Shown: piece by piece, positions 57,722 through 64,000 of the stretch
How the letters are laid out: each line of letters begins with the position of its first letter
How positions within the stretch are numbered: position 1 is the stretch's first letter
From: Acetobacter vaccinii
Lineage (GTDB): Bacteria; Pseudomonadota; Alphaproteobacteria; Acetobacterales; Acetobacteraceae
NCBI RefSeq assembly: GCF_008365315.1
Contig: NZ_CP043506.1
Location: 434,001-498,000, forward strand
Direction: 5' to 3'
DNA: 64,000 nt
Made by a program: the position numbers and the translations under genes
Notes under the pieces: generated by a model
Told to the model about the DNA's origin: nothing
What the model saw: the letters and a program-made list of their open reading frames with translations, nothing else
Databases searched by the model: none

Positions 57722-57954
57722 GGGAATATTCCTTGTCCAGTCCGGGCCGCAGAATACGAAAAAAGCACTCCCGGCGACAAGGCCCGCCCCCATGCAAACG
57801 CAGTGCACCCATGACACATGCGGCAAAGCACTGTATGCAACCCCATGCTTGAATGGGTTGCGCAGCCACGATCAGGCGAGCCCCCCCTATTTTTGGCTGA
57901 CTGGCACCATGCCCTGTGTCAGCCTGCAACACCCGGCCACCCACCGGAGGGACA

Positions 57955-59097
57955 ATGAAACACCGCACTGCCGGAAACCCCTACACGCCGCCTTTCTATC
58001 CTGCCGCGCGCTGGAGCCTCCGCACTGCCTTGCTAACCCCCCTGCTGGCCCTGACATGCTGCGGATATTATGAATCACGCACTGCCCACAAAGGGCAGTT
58101 GGCCGTGATCGGCATGACCAGTGAAGATTTGCAGGCCTGCGCGGGCATTCCCGACAAGGTCAGCAAACTGGACGACCATGTCCAGATTTTTCAATACACA
58201 CGCGGCGTCAATATCCCCTCCACCAACGATTCATCCCTTTTCCCGCTCCAGACCCTGGTCAACCTGTCCCAGACAACACTGGGCGGCGCGGGCAAGACCT
58301 GTGTGGCCTCGCTCCGTCTGGTGGATGGCTACGTGACCGACATGCACTACAGTGGCGACAACAACCGCATGATCGGGACCGATGGTGTCTGTGCTACCGT
58401 GGTCAAAGGCTGCCTGGACTCGCCCGTACGTTCGGGCAAGAAGGTAAGCGATAACCTGCTGTTTGGCCCGGTTTCCGCCTTCCGCACCCCCTCCACCAGC
58501 CTGCCGCCAGAACATGTCGCCGTTGCAACCCAGCAGGCAGACCCGGCCGCACCACAACCGCCGACGGCTCAGCCGGCCACGACAGTGGCGGCCCTTCCCC
58601 CTGCGGCACCAGCCACTGTTGCCCCGCACCCTGTGCCTGTGATGCCTCCGCAGGCCGTGCAGCCAGCAGCGCCGCCCCCCAAGGTCGCACCGGCACCAGC
58701 TACACCGAGTGTTGTCTCCCCCGTCATTGTTGCGCACAACGACGTTAAAGCCACACCGTCGGCAACTGGCCCCACAGGCGACTCCTACACACCGCCCAAA
58801 CCAGTGTCTGACGCCCCAAATGCAGCCAGCGCGACTGCCCCCACCACGCCGCCAGATGCAGCCAGCGCGCAGGACGCCATCTACCCCGTGCCTGCAGACA
58901 ACACCCCCGCAACAACACCCGCCCAGACCAATACCCCGCAACCAACCGCGCCCGAGGCCCCACCCACTCACGCAGTCCCGGGTACCCACTGCCCGGCAGA
59001 CAAAGCGGCTCCTGCTTGCACGACATCCCAGACACCCTGTGCCAGACCGCTTGACCCCAAGGATCAGAAGAGTAGTGTGGCACCCTGTAAGCAATAA
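57955..59097 (+). CDS. Exported protein with BamE/SmpA-like N-terminal domain and Pro/Ala/Thr tail
   Basis: 380 residues. The N-terminal region (RWSLRTALLTPLLALTCCGYYES) looks like a lipoprotein signal with Cys near residue 34. Then IGMTSEDLQACAGIPDKVSKLDDHVQIFQYTRG and CVASLRLVDGYVTDMHYSGDN follow the BamE/SmpA fold (G-M-T... then a strand ending in a short charged loop). From about residue 195 on the sequence is a Pro/Ala/Thr/Gln-rich disordered tail with a cysteine-containing end. Its partner in the envelope is unknown. The ATG at 57955 has GGAGGGACA upstream, an excellent start. Confidence 0.72.
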   Translation: MKHRTAGNPYTPPFYPAARWSLRTALLTPLLALTCCGYYESRTAHKGQLAVIGMTSEDLQACAGIPDKVSKLDDHVQIFQYTRGVNIPSTNDSSLFPLQTLVNLSQTTLGGAGKTCVASLRLVDGYVTDMHYSGDNNRMIGTDGVCATVVKGCLDSPVRSGKKVSDNLLFGPVSAFRTPSTSLPPEHVAVATQQADPAAPQPPTAQPATTVAALPPAAPATVAPHPVPVMPPQAVQPAAPPPKVAPAPATPSVVSPVIVAHNDVKATPSATGPTGDSYTPPKPVSDAPNAASATAPTTPPDAASAQDAIYPVPADNTPATTPAQTNTPQPTAPEAPPTHAVPGTHCPADKAAPACTTSQTPCARPLDPKDQKSSVAPCKQ

Positions 59098-59199
59098 GTG
59101 ATTGCGGCGGGAGACTGGCAGGCTGCACGCCCGGTATGGGGCATGCCAATGTCAGACGTGAATTTTCCTGCCCTACAGGATAGAGAAAGGGTTTGAGGG

Positions 59200-59379
59200 A
59201 TGGGCATGTTTGCATGTGTGGCGCTGCTGGGGCTGGACCTGATAGCATTTTTCCTGGGCATGAATACGTCTGCCCTGTCGGCTGCCGTCATTGCGTTTCT
59301 GACGCCGGTTTTTGTCATGAGCGGTTATACGCTGGTGCATATTGAAAAAGATAACTCCCCCGCTCCGGCGCATCACTGA
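59200..59379 (+). CDS. Short membrane protein downstream of the BamE-like gene
   Basis: 59 residues, beginning 102 bases after the previous stop behind GAGAAAGGGTTTGAGGG. Two hydrophobic helices are visible (CVALLGLDLIAFFLGM and ALSAAVIAFLTPVFVMSGYTLV), ending in HIEKDNSPAPAHH. Inner-membrane insertion is likely. No family was recognised. An alternative ATG two codons further in exists. A terminator 26 bases past the stop supports a real transcript. Confidence 0.55.
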   Translation: MGMFACVALLGLDLIAFFLGMNTSALSAAVIAFLTPVFVMSGYTLVHIEKDNSPAPAHH

Positions 59380-59404
59380 TCCCATCAGGCTGATCGCACC
59401 AAAC

Positions 59405-59440
59405 AAAAAACGCCGACCTCTCAGAGGCCGGCGTTTTTTT
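59405..59440. terminator. Symmetrical terminator before yggT
   Basis: AACGCCG and CGGCGTT stems with flanking A and T runs (seven T on the plus strand). It separates the small membrane protein gene from the convergent yggT gene. Confidence 0.85.
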
Positions 59441-59468
59441 TGGCTTGCAAAGCAGACTGCCTGACAGG

Positions 59469-59786
59469 TCAGCCAACAGCCAGAGAATACAGAAGTTTCA
59501 TCAACGCCGGTTCCAGCAGATACTGGATAGCCAGCAGCACCACCATCGGGCTGAAGTCGATCCCGCCGGGCATAGGCAGCATGCGGCGCACAGGGGCCAG
59601 CACTGGTTCTGTTATCCGTTCCAGGAACACGCCAATTTTCCAGACCAGCCTGTTGCGGCTGTCCAGAATGCCAAAGGCGTGCAGGTTTACGAAAATACAG
59701 GATACCAGCAGAACCCAGCAATAGAGTTCCAAAAGCCGCATCACCACCATAATAATCAGAAACACGATAAACCCCTGCCCTTCCAC
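59469..59786 (-). CDS. YggT family membrane protein
   Basis: 105 residues, two membrane segments. The YggT pattern shows in ELYCWVLLVSCIFVNLHAFG and the loop ERITEPVLAPVRRMLPMPGGIDFSPMVVLLAIQYLLEP, with the family motif P(I/V)L.P.RR..P..GG.D.SP. Members are found in many bacteria and plastids; a role in osmotic or division-linked membrane processes has been suggested, the activity being unknown. Transcribed away from tRNA-Ala. Confidence 0.92.
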   Translation of the reverse strand: MEGQGFIVFLIIMVVMRLLELYCWVLLVSCIFVNLHAFGILDSRNRLVWKIGVFLERITEPVLAPVRRMLPMPGGIDFSPMVVLLAIQYLLEPALMKLLYSLAVG

Positions 59787-59835
59787 GCACTACAAATGGT
59801 GCGCCTCTTTCCAAAACACCCCAAGACAATACAGC

Positions 59836-59863
59836 TTGACAGAAAATTGGTAAGCCCTGTAGA
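59836..59863 (+). promoter_or_regulatory. Probable promoter of tRNA-Ala
   Basis: A perfect TTGACA at 59836-59841 is followed 16 bases later by TGTAGA, a weak -10 match. The predicted start is about 15-20 bases ahead of the tRNA. Confidence 0.45.
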
Positions 59864-59883
59864 CACGCAACATCAAGACAGGC

Positions 59884-59959
59884 GGGGCTGTAGCTCAGAT
59901 GGGAGAGCGCCTCGTTCGCAATGAGGAGGTCAGGGGTTCGATTCCCCTCAGCTCCACCA
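59884..59959 (+). tRNA. tRNA-Ala (CGC anticodon)
   Basis: A complete cloverleaf: GGGGCTG acceptor arm pairing with CAGCTCC, D-arm AGCTCAGATGGGAGAGC, anticodon arm CCTCG-TTCGCAA-TGAGG with CGC, and T-arm GGGGTTCGATTCCCC. CCA is encoded. It reads GCG codons, frequent in a high-G+C genome. Confidence 0.97.
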
Positions 59960-60178
59960 GCCGCCTTCTTGGTTTCCCTAAAATTTCTCCAATACTCTTC
60001 AAAGCTGCCAGTGTAGCAGGGTCTTTCACACGTCTGCGCCGGTGCCTTGCAACGTGTACCACACTCTGTGTGGCAATATTATGCTGCCCGCGTGCTCCCC
60101 GGATTGCATTCCTGCCAAATACGGGTATGCACGTAATGTTTTTCTCTATTTTTTGGATGCGGAAGAAAGCTAACGGCT

Positions 60179-60502
60179 ATGACTTATGAACAATATACTT
60201 GGCTGTCTGGATGCTTTGCCATAGCTTCCTTCGTATTCTTGGCCGCCGCTGCCATATTGTTCATCATTTTCATTCTGCATCCTTCCAGAGGGCAGTCGCA
60301 GTCACAAAATCTGCTCTGGACCATTTCCCTGCTGTGCGCATTTATCGGCATTCTACTTGGTGCCACCAGCCAGTGCTTTGAGAATAAGAAATTCGAAATC
60401 GAAATGTCGCGCAAGATTTCCCTGATGCTGACATCCCCACGGCATCTTGCCAGCCTTACTCATGGTGTTCACACCTTCACACAAGGCAGCACACCGGGCT
60501 AA
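60179..60502 (+). CDS. Hypothetical membrane protein
   Basis: 107 residues with two predicted membrane helices (LSGCFAIASFVFLAAAAILFIIFIL and LLWTISLLCAFIGILLGATSQ), a positive loop between (HPSRGQSQSQ) and a C-terminal tail SPRHLASLTHGVHTFTQG. No family was recognised. It is separated from the tRNA by 219 bases of gene-free DNA. The weak upstream signal and low G+C in its start make it less certain. Confidence 0.5.
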   Translation: MTYEQYTWLSGCFAIASFVFLAAAAILFIIFILHPSRGQSQSQNLLWTISLLCAFIGILLGATSQCFENKKFEIEMSRKISLMLTSPRHLASLTHGVHTFTQGSTPG

Positions 60503-60585
60503 CCGCCTGACCTGTCGCGTCTTTCCTAAAAATTCATCTCCCAAGGCTACCATCCGTCGCTTTCCCCCAGCCTTGGGAACCCGCC

Positions 60586-61653
60586 ATGCCTGCCCCCGTG
60601 TTGCCAACCCTGTTTGAGGCGGCAGGCCAGCGCGCCCTGATTGAAACCACCCCACGCCAGAGCGGACTGTTTGCCAATAATGGCCTGCTTGATAATGGCG
60701 CACGCAGCCTGTTCAGCCACTGGCAGACAGAGGGTGGGCCGCTTTATCGGTATAGTTTCGATTCGGCCTGTTTTGTCCCACGCCTTACGCTGTTTGGCTG
60801 GCAACAACGCCCATTGCGCGACACGCTCTACACCCAGCCTGACACCATCTTGCAGCAGTTTACGGCGGCCCTGCACACCACCACAGCCGAAACCTGCAAC
60901 CGTCGGGCCTGGGCCGGGTTCGACCACTGGAGCAGTAACTATTACCACTGGATGGCCCATACTCTCCCCGCCATCGGGCATTTTCTGGACAAGGCGCACG
61001 CCGACGATGTTTTTCTTCTGCCGCGCCTGAGCCGCTGGCAGAAAGACTGTCTGGATTTCGTCGGGCTGGCCCCGCACCAGCGTATGGTTGTGGAGCCCGA
61101 CAGGGTGTACCTGTTCCCACGGGTGATCTACACCGACTTCATACGCGGGCGGGCTGATTTCAAGACCTCACAAACGGCCCGGCAGAGCTATGCCCGCCTG
61201 CGCCACCACATCTGCCCACAGCCAGCCCCACCCCACCGCCTGCTGTTTGTCGAACGGGCCGATGCTGGCAATCGCCATATCCCCAATGAAAGCACCCTTG
61301 GGGCAGCCCTTGCCTCTCTGGGGTTTGAAAGGGTGCGCCCCGAGACCCTGCCCCTGCATGAGCAGATCCGCCTGTTTAGTGAAGCACGGATGGTCACGGG
61401 GTTTCTGGGGGCTGGTCTGGCTAACATCGCCTGGTGCCAGCCCGGCACAATCGTGCAGGAACTGGTGCCCGCCCACCATCAGAACCCCTGCTTTCTGGCC
61501 CTATGTCTCCAGAACAGCCTGCACTATTGGGGAGACTTGGTGGAAACCGGTATAGCCACCCACGACCACACCAGCCCTGCCCGCCTGCCGGTTGATGTTG
61601 CCGCGGTGGTAGACAACACACGCCACCTGCTGCGCAGCCTGCCCGGCGTATGA
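60586..61653 (+). CDS. Glycosyltransferase family 61 (DUF563) protein
   Basis: 355 residues. GT61 proteins add sugars such as xylose to glycans. The pattern SSNYYHWMAHTLPAIGHF (with WSSNYYHW), DDVFLLPRLSRWQKDCLDF, RLLFVERADAGNRHIPNE and MVTGFLGAGLANIAWCQPGTIVQEL follows the DUF563 layout, in which the GAGLxN(x)xW(c) block near the C-terminus is conserved. There are no membrane segments. It is probably involved in surface polysaccharide or glycoprotein modification. The ATG at 60586 gives an N-terminus of suitable length. Confidence 0.9.
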   Translation: MPAPVLPTLFEAAGQRALIETTPRQSGLFANNGLLDNGARSLFSHWQTEGGPLYRYSFDSACFVPRLTLFGWQQRPLRDTLYTQPDTILQQFTAALHTTTAETCNRRAWAGFDHWSSNYYHWMAHTLPAIGHFLDKAHADDVFLLPRLSRWQKDCLDFVGLAPHQRMVVEPDRVYLFPRVIYTDFIRGRADFKTSQTARQSYARLRHHICPQPAPPHRLLFVERADAGNRHIPNESTLGAALASLGFERVRPETLPLHEQIRLFSEARMVTGFLGAGLANIAWCQPGTIVQELVPAHHQNPCFLALCLQNSLHYWGDLVETGIATHDHTSPARLPVDVAAVVDNTRHLLRSLPGV

Positions 61654-61770
61654 CCAGCCAAAGCAAGAATCAGAGCGAGTCGTTATGCCCTGTCATGCCT
61701 GCCTGATGCAGTAGAAGAGGCGCACAACCGCCATATTGACCCCACACAGGGCAGAAACGACTATCGCTCA

Positions 61771-61800
61771 TTGCGAATAATTATCAGTTGTGATTATATA
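61771..61800 (+). promoter_or_regulatory. Fur box overlapping promoter of the bfd-like gene
   Basis: TGCGAATAATTATCA (61772-61786) matches the 7-1-7 Fur box TGATAAT-N-ATTATCA with only two mismatches. It overlaps a promoter-like TTGCGA (61771-61776) and a TATATA (61795-61800) spaced 18 bases apart. The bfd-like ferredoxin gene starts 44 bases after the box. This supports iron repression. Confidence 0.75.
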
Positions 61801-61830
61801 AGATCATCACAACGTCATACGGGGTGCATT

Positions 61831-62067
61831 ATGGTTGTATGCTCCTGCAACCGACTTACTCATGTCGACATAGAAACCGCAGTCGCAGGGGGCGCGCAAC
61901 GCCCGCGCGACATCTATGCAGCGCGTGGCTGCAAGGCCCAGTGCGGGAACTGTGTCAAAGGTGTCGTCTGCCTTCTGCGTGAAGCGCGCAAACGCCACCA
62001 GCAGGCGGCCGAAATGGCTGCCATGCAGGCTCAGGCCGCCCAGCAGGCGGTGGCCTGCTCCGCCTGA
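61831..62067 (+). CDS. Bacterioferritin-associated ferredoxin-like [2Fe-2S] protein
   Basis: 78 residues. The Bfd-type iron-sulfur motif is VCSCNRLTHVDIE at the N-terminus and GCKAQCGNCVKGVVCLL (CxC then CxxC) in the middle, placing four cysteines as in Bfd. Bfd reduces and releases iron from bacterioferritin. The tail is longer than in E. coli (64 residues), an Ala/Gln/His-rich extension. The ATG at 61831 is chosen because it gives the short N-terminus of Bfd. A good Fur box overlaps the promoter. A bacterioferritin gene is not in this window. Confidence 0.88.
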   Translation: MVVCSCNRLTHVDIETAVAGGAQRPRDIYAARGCKAQCGNCVKGVVCLLREARKRHQQAAEMAAMQAQAAQQAVACSA

Positions 62068-62161
62068 TCGTTCCATATCCAGCCCACTCTGCCCTTGGGT
62101 CGCATAAACGCAGTGCTGCCCGGCCTTGCACAAACGCCATGCTTCTGGCACCGCTCTGTGC

Positions 62162-63136
62162 ATGAGCAACCAGATTCTCGTGCTGGGGGCAGGCGCCTGG
62201 GGCACAGCGCTTGCATTGCACGCCGCCCGCACCGGGGGGGCTGTTCATGTATGGGCACGCCAGACCCGTCCCCTGCCATCAGGCGCAATGCCTCGTCTGC
62301 CGGACTTTCCCCTGCCAGACACAATCCGTGTCTCGTCCGAGCTGCCCTCTGGCCCGCTCGCCTGTGTGCTTGTTGCCATTCCTACACAGGCGCTGGCCTC
62401 GGTCATGCCGCTTTTGCCCAAAGGCGTGCCGGTTCTGCTGTGCTGCAAAGGGATCGAGCGCGGTACTCTGGCCTTCCCCCTCGACATTCTGGCCAGAGAA
62501 CGGCCTGATATTGCCGGGGCCGTGCTGTCCGGCCCCAATTTTGCGCGGGAAATTGCCGCAGGGCTTCCAGCGGCTTCGGTCATCGCAGCGGCGGACATGG
62601 CACATGCCCGCACGCTGGCCGACCTACTGGCCACCCCCCTGTTCCGCTTTTATGCCAGTTCGGACACAACCGGCGTGCAGCTCGGCGGGGCTGCCAAAAA
62701 TGTCATCGCCCTTGCCGCAGGCATTACCATGGGCGCGGGGCTGGGTGAGAACGCCCGGGCCGCACTGATTACGCGCGGTCTGGCCGAAATTACCCGGCTG
62801 GCTCTGGCCCTTGGCGGGCAGGCCGCAACGCTTGCTGGCCTTGCCGGGTTGGGCGACCTGCTGCTGACCTGCACCGGCCATGCCTCGCGCAATTACCAAA
62901 TGGGGTTGGCGCTGGGCCAGGGTGCTGCCACGCGGGAGGCTCTGGCTGGCCTGCCCGGTGTGGCCGAAGGTGTAACCACTGCCGCAGCCCTGCTGGCCCT
63001 GGCCCGCAAGCACGAAGTAGATGCCCCCATTACAGAGTGCATTACCGCCTTTCTGGAAGGGCGACTGAGCCTGCCCCAAGCCCAGACCCAACTGCTGAGC
63101 CGCCCCCTGAAAGGGGAACTTGACACCGAGTCATAG
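62162..63136 (+). CDS. gpsA: Glycerol-3-phosphate dehydrogenase [NAD(P)+]
   Basis: 324 residues. GpsA makes sn-glycerol-3-phosphate from dihydroxyacetone phosphate for phospholipids. It starts ILVLGAGAWGTALALHAARTGGAVHVWAR (dinucleotide-binding), then LSGPNFAREIAAGLPAASVIAA, GVQLGGAAKNVIALAAGITMGAGLGENARAALITRGLAEI and LAGLGDLLLTCTGHASRN, all in family order. The ATG at 62162 gives a normal N-terminus. It is on the same strand and 95 bases downstream of the bfd-like gene. Confidence 0.95.
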   Translation: MSNQILVLGAGAWGTALALHAARTGGAVHVWARQTRPLPSGAMPRLPDFPLPDTIRVSSELPSGPLACVLVAIPTQALASVMPLLPKGVPVLLCCKGIERGTLAFPLDILARERPDIAGAVLSGPNFAREIAAGLPAASVIAAADMAHARTLADLLATPLFRFYASSDTTGVQLGGAAKNVIALAAGITMGAGLGENARAALITRGLAEITRLALALGGQAATLAGLAGLGDLLLTCTGHASRNYQMGLALGQGAATREALAGLPGVAEGVTTAAALLALARKHEVDAPITECITAFLEGRLSLPQAQTQLLSRPLKGELDTES

Positions 63137-63300
63137 CCCGCAAAAGGCAGGTCAGCCCCATTCACATAAGCGTGAGCGTGAAAGACCTGCCAGTTCCCCC
63201 CTTGTGCTTTGCCCCACAGCCGCCACCTTAGAGCGTGCAAGGCAGCAAAGGCGCTCCATGCCGTTGCTGTCCGAAAGCAGAGTGAAAAGGCTTGCTGACA

Positions 63301-63834
63301 ATGACAAAGGCAACACCCGAACAAACTCACGTCAGGGAATACCTGGGCACACCGACAGACCTGAAAGCCGACAAGGTCAAGGCGGTTGCCTCCGGCCTCG
63401 CCACGGTTCTGGCCGATGTGTTTGCCCTTTACATCAAGACCAAGAATTTCCACTGGCACATGAGCGGCCGCCACTTCCGCGATTACCACCTGCTGCTGGA
63501 TGAGCAGAGCCAGGAAATTTTTGCCATGACAGACCCCATGGCCGAGCGGGCGCGCAAAATCGGCGGCCCGACCCTACATTCGGTGGGGGAAATTGCCCGC
63601 CTGACCAAAATTGCCGACAACGACGCCCTGTATGTCACGCCTGAAGACATGCTGGCCGAACTGCGCGAGGACAACCTGACACTCGTCAGCCGCCTGCGCG
63701 CGGTGCATGAACTGTGTGATGACGCCAATGACGTTGCTACCGCCAGCCTGATTGAAAACTGGATTGACGAGAGCGAACGCCGCGTGTGGTTCCTGTTTGA
63801 AAGCACACGCCCGGTCTTTGGTCATAACGACTGA
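63301..63834 (+). CDS. Dps-family ferritin-like DNA-protection protein
   Basis: 177 residues. The ferroxidase site of Dps proteins is visible as FALYIKTKNFHWHMSGRHFRDYHLLLDEQSQEIFAMTDPMAERARKIG, with the FHWHMSG...DEQ...D pattern (residues about 44-75). The end SLIENWIDESERRVWFLFESTRP completes the four-helix bundle. Dps oxidises and stores iron using peroxide and often coats DNA in stationary phase. It joins bfd, feo and tonB in an iron-handling set in this window. The start at 63301 is an ATG; a TTG at 63292 is possible. It ends at two terminators. Confidence 0.93.
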   Translation: MTKATPEQTHVREYLGTPTDLKADKVKAVASGLATVLADVFALYIKTKNFHWHMSGRHFRDYHLLLDEQSQEIFAMTDPMAERARKIGGPTLHSVGEIARLTKIADNDALYVTPEDMLAELREDNLTLVSRLRAVHELCDDANDVATASLIENWIDESERRVWFLFESTRPVFGHND

Positions 63835-63851
63835 GCAGCCGTAAACACAAA

Positions 63852-63882
63852 ACAGGCCCGCCGGAACTCCGGCGGGCCTGCT
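63852..63882 (+). terminator. Hairpin after the Dps-like gene
   Basis: AGGCCCGCCGG and CCGGCGGGCCT form an 11-pair stem with a four-base loop. The T-run is absent. Confidence 0.55.
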
Positions 63883-63887
63883 CGTGC

Positions 63888-63922
63888 AAAAGGCCCCTCT
63901 ACAAAACGGAGGGGCCTTTTTG
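63888..63922. terminator. Symmetrical terminator before the last gene
   Basis: AAAAGGCCCCTC and GGAGGGGCCTTTT with an eight-base loop and flanking A and T runs. It serves both the Dps-like gene and the partial minus-strand gene. Confidence 0.85.
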
Positions 63923-63940
63923 TATCAGAGCTGATACAGC

Positions 63941-64000
63941 CTAGCTGTTTTCCTTGGGGGCCTGCCCGGTGTCACCAGCTTTTTCCTGCTGGTAGCGGGC
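63941..64000 (-). CDS. C-terminus of an unknown gene (cut by window edge)
   Basis: 19 codons plus a stop on the minus strand; the last residues are ARYQQEKAGDTGQAPKENS. Codon use is compatible with coding and the terminator lies just after the stop, but the family cannot be told. Confidence 0.4.
   Translation of the reverse strand, partial: ARYQQEKAGDTGQAPKENS

Overview
This 64 kb window looks like chromosomal DNA of an acetic acid bacterium (Acetobacteraceae, Alphaproteobacteria; Acetobacter or a close relative is most likely). The support is the high G+C content, alphaproteobacterial family types (dimeric NADP isocitrate dehydrogenase, TrxR-like ferredoxin-NADP reductase, DUF3126, DUF2939, COG0523-WD40 pair) and many exported proteins with Ala/Pro-rich tails. 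No transposase, integrase, phage module, CRISPR array or rRNA operon was seen. The genus is an inference; no 16S gene is present.

Layout. 1-5.3 kb (minus strand): start of metX, lepA, a small HTH/S24-like regulator operon, then glnB-glnA nitrogen assimilation. 5.5-9.5 kb (plus): a PLP aminotransferase, tRNA-His, NADP isocitrate dehydrogenase and a ferredoxin-NADP reductase. 9.6-12 kb (minus): feoA-feoB plus a small Cys-rich membrane protein, with a Fur-like box upstream. 12.3-14.9 kb: typA/bipA and a small, apparently highly expressed, secreted Ala/Pro/His/Lys protein. 14.9-18.6 kb (minus): a Tat-type SMP-30/gluconolactonase, a His-rich SH3b protein and an overlapping E1-like/DsrE pair. 18.8-32.4 kb: DUF2939 and DUF3126 genes, an alginate-export-type outer-membrane barrel next to an OPT transporter, a large YfhO-like membrane protein, a universal stress protein, hydrolase and FAD enzymes, and two cation-diffusion facilitators. 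32.5-45.8 kb: a ClC channel, the COG0523 GTPase-WD40 pair, a hydroxyacid dehydrogenase with a hydrolase, an M13 peptidase, TonB, a thioesterase, a ferritin-like diiron protein, a VOC protein, a gene-free stretch with DnaA-box-like sites (43.6-44.0 kb), a small membrane protein and trhO. 45.9-53.9 kb (minus): an acyltransferase and a complete heavy-metal RND efflux operon. 54-59.4 kb: a run of small exported or uncharacterised proteins. 59.4-64 kb: YggT, tRNA-Ala, a GT61 glycosyltransferase, a Fur-boxed bfd-like ferredoxin, gpsA, a Dps-like protein and the tail of one more gene.

Iron and metal handling recurs through the window: feoAB with its small partner, a bfd-like ferredoxin with a good Fur box, Dps, a ferritin-like protein, TonB, two CDF pumps, a COG0523 metallochaperone-type GTPase and a CzcA/CusA-type efflux pump. 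Central metabolism and translation genes (glnA, icd, gpsA, lepA, typA, tRNAs) mark this as core chromosome. The best places to look for something undescribed are the DnaA-box-rich gap near 43.6-44.0 kb, the secreted-protein cluster at 54-59.4 kb, the E1-like/DsrE pair and the FeoB-linked small protein.
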